Under the pieces are notes generated by a model, which searched no databases, was not told the DNA's origin, and saw only the letters and a list, made by a program, of their open reading frames with translations. Below are positions 42,747-54,000 of a stretch of 64,000 bases of DNA, one piece after another. Where the stretch lies: assembly GCA_964493245.1 (NCBI GenBank), contig CAZBNB010000006.1:45934-109933 (forward strand), read 5' to 3'. The DNA is from CAZBNB01 sp964493245 (GTDB taxonomy: Bacteria > Pseudomonadota > Gammaproteobacteria > Legionellales > Legionellaceae). Each line of letters begins with the position of its first letter. The stretch's first letter is position 1. The position numbers were made by a program, and so were the translations under genes.

Positions 42747-43762
42747 TTTTAGTAATGAAAGAAAACACTTCTCTCAAACAAGCGCATGCATTGGTTGATA
42801 AATTAGCTTGGATGAGTCTGCAAGGCATTCTCACTGAGGAAAACGGGCGTTATTTTATTGCTATCGTCAATGGCATCAATGCAACCACCGATTTAAAGCA
42901 ATTTACCGCGTTTGACTGTGTAGATAAAATTTTACCATTAACACAAAAATATAAGCTGGCTGGGCGAGAACTAAAAAAAGAGCGCACCGTTATCGAAATA
43001 CAAGGTAAAAAAATAGGCGCTGGTAATTTGACAGTGATGGCTGGTCCTTGCGCGATTGAGTCAGAAGAGCAAATTCATCAAACAGCCGCTTTAGTGGCTG
43101 CTGCTGGCGCAACCGTATTGCGTGGCGGCGCATTTAAACCAAGAACATCGCCTTATGATTTTCAAGGTTTGGGTGAAGCCGGTTTAAAATATATGCAAGC
43201 GGCAGCAAAAGCGAATCAATTACTGAGTGTTTCTGAAGTAATGGATACGCAAGATATTGATTTAATTGCTAATTATATTGATATATTACAAATTGGCGCG
43301 CGTAACATGCAAAATTTCAGCTTGTTAAAGCAAATAGGAAAAGCGGGTAAACCGGTTCTGCTAAAACGCGGACTATCTGCCACTTACACTGAATTTTTAA
43401 TGGCTGCTGAATATATTTTGCAAACAGGCAACCCGAATGTCATCTTGTGTGAACGTGGTATTCGCACCTTTGAAACCCATGCGCGTAATACCTTGGATAT
43501 TGCCGCGGTACCCATTTTACATGAGCTGAGTCACTTACCCGTGATTATTGACCCGAGCCATGGGACAGGTATTCGTAGTATTGTACCACCGATGGCTTAT
43601 GCTGCCTTAGCCGCCGGTGCCGATGGCATTATCGTAGAGGTGCATCCGGAACCAGATATCGCGCTCTCGGATGCCAAACAAACCATTTCACCAGAAACAT
43701 TTACTGACATGATGAAAGTATTGCGCTCGATTGGTCAAGCGCTGAATATTTCAGTAGAATAA
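42743..43762 (+). CDS. aroF: DAHP synthase (class I beta type, with regulatory N-domain)
   Basis: A 339-aa enzyme making DAHP from PEP and erythrose-4-phosphate. The N-terminal ~75 residues form a ferredoxin-like regulatory domain (MILVMKENTSLKQAHALVDKL) as in Thermotoga-type enzymes. The barrel then shows VMAGPCAIESEEQI, LRGGAFKPRTSPYDFQGLG, LLKRG, CERGIRTFE and DPSHGTG. It overlaps the trpD stop (ATGA), so the first shikimate step is coupled to the first tryptophan steps. Confidence 0.93.
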   Translation: MILVMKENTSLKQAHALVDKLAWMSLQGILTEENGRYFIAIVNGINATTDLKQFTAFDCVDKILPLTQKYKLAGRELKKERTVIEIQGKKIGAGNLTVMAGPCAIESEEQIHQTAALVAAAGATVLRGGAFKPRTSPYDFQGLGEAGLKYMQAAAKANQLLSVSEVMDTQDIDLIANYIDILQIGARNMQNFSLLKQIGKAGKPVLLKRGLSATYTEFLMAAEYILQTGNPNVILCERGIRTFETHARNTLDIAAVPILHELSHLPVIIDPSHGTGIRSIVPPMAYAALAAGADGIIVEVHPEPDIALSDAKQTISPETFTDMMKVLRSIGQALNISVE

Positions 43763-43790
43763 AGCCTTTCTACTATTGAAGGGAATTGGC

Positions 43791-44090
43791 ATGTCCGAGC
43801 CGTCTGGTTGGCGTTTGTTTTTAAATCTTTGTTTGGCTGCAAAAGATGAAGCCACTTTAACATCGTTATTCGATGTTTTTTTAACGCACGAAGAGCGCGC
43901 CAGCATCGAAACGCGTTGCTTGATTGTCAACGCGCTGCTTGAGCAAAACCAGCCGCAACGCGAAATGGCAGAAAGCTTAAATGTCAGTATTTCTAAAATC
44001 ACACGAGGCTCCAATGAGCTTAAGCGTATGCCTGAAAGTGTAAAACAGTTTATTTTAGAGCAGTTTCGTCTTGAGCGAGCGAAAGCATAA
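43791..44090 (+). CDS. trpR: Trp operon repressor TrpR
   Basis: A 99-aa all-helical repressor that binds DNA with L-tryptophan. The family pattern LTHEERASIETRCLIVNALLEQNQPQREMAESLNVSISKITRGSNELKRMPE covers the helix-turn-helix (helices D and E), with ITRGSN matching the E. coli recognition helix closely. AAGGG precedes ATG 43791. It lies 28 bp after aroF and is probably the last gene of its own target operon, which would make it autoregulated. Confidence 0.92.
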   Translation: MSEPSGWRLFLNLCLAAKDEATLTSLFDVFLTHEERASIETRCLIVNALLEQNQPQREMAESLNVSISKITRGSNELKRMPESVKQFILEQFRLERAKA

Positions 44091-44149
44091 GGCCATTGCT
44101 AAATGTTCACGCAATGGCGTCAACTTAGGAAAAAATGCTGTCATTGCAA

Positions 44150-44182
44150 GCCTCGAAAAACTAATTGATGACACGCCCTAGA
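44150..44182. repeat. Family A half copy
   Basis: Twenty-eight bases beginning gcctcgaaaaactaattg match the reverse complement of the left arm at 4155, and the end CCCTAGA matches the right end at 4313. Only one arm is present, downstream of trpR. Confidence 0.7.
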
Positions 44183-44300
44183 TGTTTTACGTAATTCCTG
44201 CGAGATTCAAGCATTTTCTCTGATTGCAGTAACTGAAGTATAAAATATTTTTTATTTATTCTTGCATTTTTGAAAACTTGTACTTTACTTTAAATGCAGA

Positions 44301-44309
44301 TGTTATGAT
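44301..44309 (+). promoter_or_regulatory. Extended -10 promoter for the 44-codon gene
   Basis: TGTTATGAT gives a TGn-extended -10 (TATGAT) 25 bases before the start codon. A TTGTAC lies 20 bases upstream, too far for a standard -35. Confidence 0.45.
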
Positions 44310-44333
44310 GTTTAATCATTTCAGGAGAAAAAA

Positions 44334-44468
44334 ATGAGTCAATTTAATAATTTCGGTAGCAAAAACAACATTCGTCGTGAACGTGATGTCCAAGGCAAAC
44401 CAGCTGCTAAAAAGGCTACTCCAGAAAAAACGCTGAAACAAAATCGTCAGCATGATCGCAATAAATAA
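44334..44468 (+). CDS. Small basic protein (44 aa)
   Basis: An ORF of 44 codons with AGGAG 7 bases before ATG 44334, its own extended -10 and a strong intrinsic terminator 14 bp after the stop. The product is very basic and low in complexity (SKNNIRRERDVQGKPAAKK, then QNRQHDRNK), without Cys or Trp, and looks disordered. It resembles small nucleic-acid-binding or ribosome-associated proteins, but I recognise no family. The self-contained transcription unit argues for a real, probably well-expressed gene. Confidence 0.65.
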   Translation: MSQFNNFGSKNNIRRERDVQGKPAAKKATPEKTLKQNRQHDRNK

Positions 44469-44481
44469 TTGAGCTCAAAAG

Positions 44482-44512
44482 AAAAAAGCCACAGTCTACT
44501 GTGGCTTTTTTT
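44482..44512 (+). terminator. Intrinsic terminator of the 44-codon gene
   Basis: GCCACAG (44488-44494) pairs with CTGTGGC (44499-44505) around TCTA, flanked by A6 before and T7 after, giving an ideal bidirectional Rho-independent terminator. Confidence 0.9.
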
Positions 44513-44602
44513 ATACCTGTGATCTTTCAAAATACTCGGTTCAGAAAACAAACTAGCGAACACGCCAAAAAACGATCTCACGCGATTCCCCCAGAAAAAA
44601 TT

Positions 44603-45382
44603 TTACTGAATCAATAATTCATAAAACATAACCAACACGGTTAAAAACATCACTGTCATAAAAAAGGGACGCACAAATTTTGATCCTCGCAGAATAACCA
44701 TATGAGCCCCGCAATAGTTTCCTATAACCTGGCCGATAGCCATGATAAAACCATAAACAAAATTCACCTTGCCGTAATACAGAAAAATAATGAAAGCAAA
44801 CACATTACTTTTAAGATTTAATACCTTCGCATAACCGGATGCTTCTACAAAGGTATAACCTAAGAAAAAAACGATGGCGACTAACCAGAAATGCCCGGTG
44901 CCAGGTCCAATAAAACTATCATAAAAGCCCAATATGAAACCAAAAACACTAAAAAAAACCGGCTCAGATAAACGTTTTTTACCAGGCTCAACACCCAGCT
45001 GTTTATTGAAAAAGTTAAAAAGGTAAACGCCCAGCATCATAAAAGGCACGATGACCACCATAAAATGGTTACTCACATGATTAACCAACATCGCACCACA
45101 AACAGCGCCAATCAAACCAAATAATAAACCTCTATATACCGTCGCTAAGCTGAGTAAGTCATGTTGATAATATTTTAATACCGCCATTCCAGTACCAATG
45201 GATGATTGCAGTTTGCTTGTGCCTAGCACAAATGCCATGGGCATACCGGTTACAGTTAAAGCCGGGACACTGATTAATCCACCCCCGCCTGCAATCGAAT
45301 CTACAAATCCAGACAAAAATCCCATCATCATTAAAAATAAAAGCAATAAATAATAATGATTTGTAAAAAACGCCATATACAC
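44603..45382 (-). CDS. TauE/SafE-family anion exporter
   Basis: A 259-aa protein with about eight membrane helices. GFVDSIAGGGGLISVPALTVTG and GFYDSFIGPGTGHF are the two half-repeats of the TauE/SafE (former DUF81) family, thought to export sulfite or organosulfonates. Stand-alone gene; substrate unknown. Confidence 0.85.
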   Translation of the reverse strand: MYMAFFTNHYYLLLLFLMMMGFLSGFVDSIAGGGGLISVPALTVTGMPMAFVLGTSKLQSSIGTGMAVLKYYQHDLLSLATVYRGLLFGLIGAVCGAMLVNHVSNHFMVVIVPFMMLGVYLFNFFNKQLGVEPGKKRLSEPVFFSVFGFILGFYDSFIGPGTGHFWLVAIVFFLGYTFVEASGYAKVLNLKSNVFAFIIFLYYGKVNFVYGFIMAIGQVIGNYCGAHMVILRGSKFVRPFFMTVMFLTVLVMFYELLIQ

Positions 45383-45457
45383 CCTTAGTTTTGCAACATG
45401 CTAAGCTTTGAAAGGTTAGGGTCTGTGCACCTAAGACTCTTTACCAAGAGAAAAAAA

Positions 45458-45689
45458 TCGATCTCGCGGGTTTCTTATTCAGGCTGCGTTGTTTTGTTTA
45501 GCGGATTGCGGGAGCGCCACTTTTCAGGCTGTTTTACGGGGTAAAAAGCACAGGGATGTGCTTTTTAGCGATTCTGAGCGGGACGCGAATAATCGCGGCC
45601 CCTTAAAACAGCCTAAAAGGTGGATGAAGCGGACGCCTCCGCTAAACAAAACAACGCAGCCTGAATAAGAAACCTTTCTTCGATCTCGC
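45458..45689. mobile_element. Palindromic element family C, full copy with 10-bp direct repeats
   Basis: Perfect 36-bp outer arms: GGTTTCTTATTCAGGCTGCG and 16 further bases at 45469-45504, reverse complement at 45639-45674. The inner arms also pair (CACTTTTCAGGCTGTTTTACGG / mismatched complement), and a GTGCTTTTT hairpin lies in the left half. TCGATCTCGC occurs on both sides (45458-45467 and 45680-45689), like a target duplication. It fills the 315-bp gap between ribE and the TauE gene. One arm recurs at 25757-25839. Confidence 0.75.
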
Positions 45690-45697
45690 AAAAACAC

Positions 45698-46315
45698 CTA
45701 CTCCGCCACCGTTGTCATATACCGCTCCACCGTATCAACAATTAACTTCGTTTGGCTATCTAACTCAATATTCACACGATCATGTAATTTTTTATGAGCA
45801 AAATGGGTCACGCGCAAAGTTTCCGGAATAAGATGGATATCAAACAAACCTTGTTTAGAATCTGTATCGCCGATTGTCAAACTAGAGCCATCGATGGCAA
45901 TAAATCCCTTAGGACTGATATATTTCATCCAATCAGCAGCACACTGAATGGTTAAAGAAAAAATATCGCCTTTTTGTATACGCTTTACGATAACACCCGT
46001 ACCAGACACATGCCCTGAAACCAAGTGCCCTCCTACTTCATCTCCCCAATGGATGCTACGCTCAATACTCACCAACGTATGCATTTCTAAATCAGCCAGG
46101 GTAGTTTTATTCAGCGTTTCTTGTATCGCATCAAATCGCACCACATTTTGTTGAATCGCGACAACAGTCTGACAAACACCATTCACAGCAATACTCGCGC
46201 CAATTTTCAATTGCTCGCTTAATTGCGGTGATAACTCAACCGCATACGTTAATAAACCTGGCTTTCGATCGATAAACGTAACGGGGAATAAACCCTGTGT
46301 GATCCCACTAAACAT
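45698..46315 (-). CDS. ribE: Riboflavin synthase alpha chain
   Basis: A 205-aa enzyme that dismutates two lumazines to riboflavin. It consists of two lumazine-binding repeats: MFSGITQGLFPV...GASIAVNGVCQTVV (1-97) and GHLVSGHVSGTGVI...GFIAIDGSSLTIGD (98-190). Length is normal. Divergent from the ETF-QO gene, a flavoenzyme, although that adjacency may be chance. Confidence 0.95.
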   Translation of the reverse strand: MFSGITQGLFPVTFIDRKPGLLTYAVELSPQLSEQLKIGASIAVNGVCQTVVAIQQNVVRFDAIQETLNKTTLADLEMHTLVSIERSIHWGDEVGGHLVSGHVSGTGVIVKRIQKGDIFSLTIQCAADWMKYISPKGFIAIDGSSLTIGDTDSKQGLFDIHLIPETLRVTHFAHKKLHDRVNIELDSQTKLIVDTVERYMTTVAE

Positions 46316-46388
46316 ATGACTACCATGCCCTAGACAAACATTTAAATTAATGGGATTCTAACCGAATATAAAATGATAAGGAAATACC

Positions 46389-48023
46389 ATGACCCATGAA
46401 ACAATGAACTATGATGTTGTGATCGTGGGTGCTGGTCCAGCTGGATTGTCCGCAGCCATTCGACTCAAGCAATTAGCACGAGAAAATCAGCGCGAAGTGA
46501 GTGTTTGTGTCCTTGAAAAAGGATCACGAATCGGTGCACATATCCTTTCCGGCGCAGTCCTTGAGCCCAAAACATTAAAAACACTCTTACCTGATACTTG
46601 GGAAAACGCGCCCCTTAACACGCCTGTGACAGAAGATGCCTTTTATTATCTATCAGCACAACGAGCAATTAAACTCCCCACCCCAAACCCCATGAAAAAT
46701 CACGGTAATTATATTATTAGTTTAGGTGAGTTATGCCAATTTCTAGCTGCTGAAGCAGAGAAATTGGGTTGTGAAATTTATCCTGGTTTTGCTGCTAGTA
46801 AACTATTATTTGATGATCAACACCGAGTCATTGGCGTTGCGACAGGTGATATGGGTATTGATAAACAAGGACAAAAAACCGAGCAGTATCAACCGGGCAT
46901 GCACTTATTAGCGAAACAAACTCTGTTTGCCGAGGGCTGTCGTGGCCAATTAAGCCAAGAATTGATGCAGCACTATCAACTCCGCAGTGAATGTCAGCCA
47001 CAAACCTATGGCATTGGTATCAAAGAAATCTGGCAGATACCACCCGAAAAACATCAATTGGGTCTGGTAACACATACGATTGGTTGGCCTATGGATCAGG
47101 CAACGTATGGCGGTTCATTTATTTATCATTTAACCGACAATCGCGTAGCTATCGGATTTGTGATTGGGCTGGATTATAAAAACCCATGGTTAAACCCCTT
47201 TCAAGAATTTCAACGCTTTAAAACACACCCTTTTGTAAGCACACTCTTAATCAATGGTGAGCGCCTCGCTTACGGCGCGCGTGCGCTAAACGAAGGCGGT
47301 TGGCAATCGATTCCTAAACTAAGTTTCCCAGGCGGTATACTGATGGGTGATTGTGCTGGTTTTTTAAATGTGCCCAAAATTAAAGGTATTCATACTGCCA
47401 TGCAGTCAGCCATCATCGGCGCAGAAACCTGTTTTAAACTCATCACAACAGAAAAAAGCGAGACCACTTTACCAGAAAATATCGCGTACCCAGAAGCCAT
47501 TAAAAACAACTGGATTGCAAAAGAATTGTATCAAGTACGCAATATCAGACCCGGCTTTCGTTTTGGGCTTTTACCCGGCCTAGCACTGGCAGCGATTGAA
47601 ACATACATCACCCGCGGCAAATCGCCTTGGACCCTTAAGCACCATCAAGACAATACAACGCTTAAGTTGGCCACACGAGCACAACCCATTGAATACCCAA
47701 AACCAGATGGTGTGATCACCTATGATCTCTTATCATCCGTCTATCTTGCGAATGCCTTCCATGATGAAAATCAACCTTGTCATTTGCATCTGCGTGACGC
47801 AGGTATTCCCCTTTCCGTGAATTATGCACAATATGCATCACCTGAAACACGCTATTGCCCCGCTGGCGTTTATGAAATCGTACTGGAAAATAACCAACCC
47901 CGCTTACAAATAAACGCACAAAATTGCATTCATTGCAAAACCTGCGACATTAAAGATCCCACACAAAATATTGTTTGGACAGCCCCTGAAGGTGGTGGCG
48001 GCCCTAACTATACAAACATGTAA
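46389..48023 (+). CDS. Electron transfer flavoprotein-ubiquinone oxidoreductase
   Basis: A 544-aa membrane-associated FAD and 4Fe-4S enzyme passing electrons from ETF to quinone. FAD motif VVIVGAGPAGLSAAIRL at the N-terminus, GAHILSGAVLEPK, GDCAGFLNVPKIKGIHTAMQSA, then the C-terminal cluster with CPAGVYEI and NCIHCKTCDIKDPTQNI, ending EGGGGPNY. Complete. The ETF subunits are not in the window. It fits with the fadIJ operon as the sink of acyl-CoA dehydrogenation. Confidence 0.95.
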   Translation: MTHETMNYDVVIVGAGPAGLSAAIRLKQLARENQREVSVCVLEKGSRIGAHILSGAVLEPKTLKTLLPDTWENAPLNTPVTEDAFYYLSAQRAIKLPTPNPMKNHGNYIISLGELCQFLAAEAEKLGCEIYPGFAASKLLFDDQHRVIGVATGDMGIDKQGQKTEQYQPGMHLLAKQTLFAEGCRGQLSQELMQHYQLRSECQPQTYGIGIKEIWQIPPEKHQLGLVTHTIGWPMDQATYGGSFIYHLTDNRVAIGFVIGLDYKNPWLNPFQEFQRFKTHPFVSTLLINGERLAYGARALNEGGWQSIPKLSFPGGILMGDCAGFLNVPKIKGIHTAMQSAIIGAETCFKLITTEKSETTLPENIAYPEAIKNNWIAKELYQVRNIRPGFRFGLLPGLALAAIETYITRGKSPWTLKHHQDNTTLKLATRAQPIEYPKPDGVITYDLLSSVYLANAFHDENQPCHLHLRDAGIPLSVNYAQYASPETRYCPAGVYEIVLENNQPRLQINAQNCIHCKTCDIKDPTQNIVWTAPEGGGGPNYTNM

Positions 48024-48073
48024 AAACCCATTTTGTACTAAAATAATAGTAAGTGGATCATTAGTAGAACAAA

Positions 48074-51000
48074 ATGCCTTATCCGGACTACTATTATTAT
48101 CATCAAGAAACCAGCGAACAGCACTATACAACCGTAGAAACCGGACTGTTAGATCCCACTCGCCTTATCAATAATGAGCCTTTTTGGATTGCTGATACCT
48201 CGTCCAGTGATAAGCAATTACCTAAAACGATACTACTGCATAATCGATTTTTCCCAAATATTGAAAAAAAATATATTCAAGGTGAGAAATTAAGACAACT
48301 GATCGCCGATGGTTTTGTCATTTATTTTCCAGACAAGGCGGGTTTTACACCATTAACCACAGAGAATCTAGATTATTATTTTAGTACATTAAAAGAGTTT
48401 GACGCCACAGACGACGAGACAGTCATCTCAAACGCAATCAAAGCGTTAAATATTCCCCAAAAACAGATGTTGTGTCTGAATTATTTTGAAATGAGACGAC
48501 TGATCAGCAATGAGCCAGAAGCAACAACAGAACTCGCAGCCAGCGATATCAAAAATTGTCATACCGACCCAATGCTTCTTAAAGCAATGGGAGCTAATGA
48601 TATTTGTATAGATATATTAGATCCCCCTTTATGGTTCATCGGTGAATTATTATGGACAGTGAAACTTTACCAAGGTGATGAGTTTATAAAACCCTATGAG
48701 TTGCACGCTGAACTATCCGAAAATCGTCGTTTTTGGCTATATTCATTAGATTTAAATCACACAATTAAAAAAGAATTGATTGATGGAAATTATCTTAGAA
48801 ATGAGCGCTCCCAGCTAATATATCTACACTACCCTTTAACACAGTCAGAGATGTTAAAGAAGAAAAGAGCCATTTTTAATGCCGCGACTACAAACATTCC
48901 TGCTACTTTTAAAACCAATATGACCGCGCTATCTGAGTTGGAGTCATATAAAATCACAATGAATATGGCTTTACTTGAGCAATTTGACAAAGAAATCGAT
49001 ATCCATGGAAAAAATCCCAATCAATTTGAAGAACTGACACTGGATATAACGGATAATAATCAAACAGCATTTGAATCATTAATTAACTATGCATCAGAGT
49101 ACGGTAACCTGAAGCGTCTGGTTATCAATACTTTCACACCGTCTCCCCCAGGAACATTGAATTTATCTCGATTAGAAAGTTTAACCATACCAACGGATAT
49201 CGGTCGATATATCAAAGAAGCACATGATTTTTTTCAACAAGCATATGGGTTGAAAGAACTTAACTTAGGAGGTTATCAAGCCCCTTTGATGGCTATTTTT
49301 CAACTATCTCAACTCAAGCAATTGCAAAGCGTCACCTTGAGTGATGAGACTTTTACGGAGCTCGATTTCAAACAACTGTGCATCAACGCCCCCAAACTGA
49401 GTAAATGTAAACTGAGTAAGCTACAATGGCATGATAAATCGCCACCTTTTGATGATCTTGATTTAAGCAGACTGACGACGCTTAGTCTCTCTGGTACATT
49501 TTCTTTTCTAACATTAAAACAACTGTGTGCAAAAGCTCCTCATTTAAGCCATCTAGAAATAGACTGCCAGGCTGAGTGGACAGATGATGCGAACGTACTA
49601 GAGAAAGATTGGTCATTTGCTCATGTCACTGATTTAACTATCGGGCAATTTAAGGTTAGTCCAGGTAAGGTAGGTATCTTTTTAGATAATATTATTTCTT
49701 CTTGCCCCTCCCTGACTCATTTAACTATCAGTAACGAGCAGGATTTATCGCATGAGGTCTTTTATGTCACAAAAACGTTAGAAAACCTTCGTAAACTAGC
49801 AATAAATTGCCCGTATATTACAAATGACAGTCTTTTAGCGCTTATAAGCGCGTCACCGAATATTGAAAATTTAGAAATACAATATAAAGATATTCAAAAA
49901 TTACCTACCGTTTCGTTGCCAAAATTAAAAAGCCTTATGTTAATGAGTTGCGATCAGCATTCACTCCAATCACTGCTGTCTGACGCGCATCAGATTACTT
50001 TTTTGGTTATTAACTTACTCACAGAAGTAAATGAAAAACCATTGACACAAACATCACTGCCTCACTTAACAGAGATTCGCATCATTAATACTCTTCCTGA
50101 TCCTAATGGCACCATGTTACTGAGTTTAATTAAAAGTACACCAAATCTAAGGCGATTTGTTATGGATACTAGCCAAGAAATAAAGGCAAAGACGAAAGAG
50201 ATTCGTTCAGAATTAATAAAGAGATTGAATAAATTGGAGGAATTCGACGAAAAGGATCTATCAGAAGATCAGGATACAATACCCCCCTCTTTTTCAACCA
50301 ATAAAAAATCACTCTCATTTTTTAATTCCCTGTTTTCAGGCAAATCCCACACAACACCTCGCTTAGAAAAAAGCATAAAAAAACAGTCGCTACAGAATCC
50401 TGTGAAAAAAATGGATGCTGATACCGCTTTTAAAAATAGCACATTTCATTGCTCGCGAATCTTCTATGGTCAACAAACCTTTCCCTATATTTGGAAAAAT
50501 CCACCCATTAACATGTATCGATTACAAATCTATGACATCTTAGAAATTAATCCTAACGTTTGTACTCAAAATGACGTTTTTTTATTAAAATCAACCCCCG
50601 ATGCGCAATTATCTCCGCTAGCAACCGAGCCTCGCTTATCTCATACAGACTTATTTGCTGCATTTAAAACACGAAAAGAAAAGAATGCTCAATTCTTTTA
50701 TGGAAGCCATAAACTAGAAATAAACGATACCTGGCAAGCCATTGCGTCGCTTTCTGCAAACGAAATCCTCACCGATTTTCATACGTTTCCTGAAACGCCC
50801 ATTGAGTGGATGAAATCTAAACGCGATGGTCTCATTTATGTAAGACAACCGCCTGGAAATCAACAAAATGTATCGATCCAACTGAGTTTTATTTTAAAAA
50901 TACCCGTAGTGAAAGCCACTTTATCAGAAGACATCAAAAAAATAATCCAGCGATACCAACAATTTGGTGTCGGTGATTTATCTTTACCAAACAAAAGATG

Positions 51001-54000
51001 TACTGGCACAGCGTATGCGGATGCCATAGATGAAAAAAAAGTGGGTGCTTGTAGACACAGGGCAATTGTTTGTTTTCGCGCACTAAAAAAGCAATTTCCT
51101 GATTTGGCAGTACGAATTAATACCAATGATTGCCATGCATTTATTGAAGTATTTGATGGTCATAATTGGATTAATTTTGACTTGGGTGGATATCCAGCAA
51201 CCTTAAAAATAGATGACGCTAATAAGCCTGGTCATTATCCTGATATATTAAAAAAAGCTGAGATAAATGTATTACCTCAGCAAGATGTATTACCTCAGCA
51301 ATCAGAGGCGGAGCCCATAGAAAATTACGCCTTCGAAAAACCATATCCTGATATATTAAAAAAAGCAGAGATAAATGTATCAGCCCAGCAAAATGTATTA
51401 CCTCAGCAATCAGAAGCGGAGCCCATAGAAAATTACGCCTTCGAAAAACCATTAGGTGATTTTTTTAAAACTTATTATTTTAAAACCCATGACCAACCAG
51501 CGGCTAAAAAGCCTGGATTACAAGCGTATTTGCGATCGATTACGAAAGATTTTGGTTGTAAAAGGCTCATCACCATTTCCAATCCTGCCGAGCGAGTTGC
51601 TTTAATTGCGCATCTACGCAAGCAGGCTGAATCTATCCAAAGACCTGTTTTTTACGTGGAATCACCCAGCGACTTGGTATGTGCCTCACGTTATATTAAA
51701 CGAGAAGGTGATAAAGGATATGTGACATCTGGCCCAGGAGGCCCTCTACATGAATTTTTAACCCAGCATACCGATAAAGCCAATCCCCCTATCATCATCG
51801 TCAATTATGATTCATTTAAGGCTAACGATATCGTACGACTCAATAGCCTTCTCGATGCGAATCATCATCGTAACGTAGATGGCACGCCTCTTTCAGCAGA
51901 AGCAATGGTCATTGGGGTTATGAACCCAAAAGCACCTGGTGCTTATCAAGGTCCCGATTTTTACTCCCGTATTGATCCACATAAAATAACATCCTGTCCT
52001 TTTTCGCAAGAACAGTTAGAAAAAGAGCTACCCGAAATACCCAAAACAAGAGAGCAGGATGATCCAACAGATTCCTACGTGATAGAGCTATTTAATTCTC
52101 CCCAATGGAAAGAGCAGCTTTTAGGACATTGGATTATGAGTGATAACCAATTAATTTTTAAAGAAGGATTATTACATAACGCGCTTTTACAGCATAAACC
52201 CATCGTCTTAAAAAATGCACCGTGGAATGATCCTGATTTTTGTTTGTTTTGGACAATGACCAAATTGAATTATCAGAAAAAAAATCATAAGGCGCTGATT
52301 GATTATCAACAAAATGGCTACGATTGGGATATGTTATCGCAGATTTGTATCCAACAAAGTGAAGAACCACAAACTACTGAAGAACATCCTTTAAATACGC
52401 TGTTATTGCCGAGCTTTTTTCATCATTATTCGGTAAAAAATCAAGAAAAAAACATTTATTATCAAGCAGGCCTATTAGAGAATTATGCAGATAAAACCTG
52501 TCACATTTATGTGACACATCCGTTAACCAAAGATCAGTGGGCAAAATTGCTGACTGATTGCAAAGCACACCGCGTTAAATTAGCGTTGCGTTGTGCGAAA
52601 GGCGTTGCTTTGCCCTGGTTAGAAACGATGCCACCCACAGCCACTTTCAACGCACCACTCAATCAAAACACACAGGTTATGAGCAGCAATGATATAGATT
52701 ATTTATTACATGAGCTCCATCCTTCGAAAGAATCCTTGGTGATTGATGTTTCCGAATGTGGCCCGACTGACCTGCTCGACAAAATCAACGGTCAATTTGA
52801 CGAAAAACAGAAAAAATTTGTCTTTGAAAAACATAAATCTTACTTAGAACAAGCTTTACAGCGTGGAAAAACGATTATTTTAAAGGGAAAATTTTCAAAA
52901 GAATTACTGGAAGCCCTGACACCCCTGCTGTTGAAGCGCCGTAACGATGCAAACGCGTTAGGAAAATTAATTTTACTGACGAATCAGGACGCCCCGATTG
53001 CTTTTTATCCTGAACGAACAGAGCGCAATATCACCGCCGATGATAAGCGACATGCCTTAGAAAAAACACATAACCAGCTCGACTGGATGGATTTTAGCGA
53101 GCCTTTTATCAAATTAGAACAACGCCTTGATTATTTGCAACGCATCGATTGCAAAGAAGGTGATAATTTAGCGGCGCTGTCCGATCGCAATTGGGATGGG
53201 TTACGATCCTTGCCTCGCTTTAAAGAAACGCCTTTTTCATTGAGGCAAGCCAATGCGCTTGCAAAAGCCTTTCAGCAGCAACGCGTGGATGAAGTTGATA
53301 CCATCTTAAAAACAGAGTCTTTTGTATTTCTAGCGGGTACGACAGGCGTTGGAAAAAGTTCGTTCATGCACATGCGCTGGCCTAGCAAAAAGAATTTATT
53401 TGTCGGGATCAATGCGCTTGATTCATGGATAAAAGCAGACAGCCGCGGGCAACAACGTATACTGTTCATTGACGAAGCCAATATCGGCTCACATGATTGG
53501 AGTATGTTTGAAGGACTACGTAACAAGCCACCCACAATATTTTATAAAAACAAAGTCTGGAAAATAGGCCCTAACCATAAAGTCGTTTTTGCAGGTAATC
53601 CACTGCATTTTGGTGGCGAACGAAAAGTGCCGGCTTTATTCGAAAAATATGGCCACACTTGTGTATTTAAACCATTGCCTGCCGAATTTCTTTATACCCA
53701 TGTGCTCGAGCCCTTATTCGAAAAAAGTGATCTGAATACCGATGAAATATCTGAGTATTTTTTATCTATTTACCAATGGGTTAGAAATCTAAATCATCAA
53801 ACAGAGTTGATTAGCCCTAGAGAGTTAAGCTCAATGGCTCTCTTTACGCTGGCTTATTGTAAAGCACATCCAGAAGCCGATCCCCGTGAGGTTGCTTGTT
53901 TTTACGCACATCAAATTGCCATGAATGTGATCCCATCTGATCTGGATAAAAGCGCATTTTTGGCACATTTTCCCAAAACCACTTTTGTACCCAAAACAAG

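Noticed and set aside
51236..51451. Tandem repeat considered as CRISPR or regulatory array
   Set aside because: Only two 108-bp units without spacers, in frame inside a gene.
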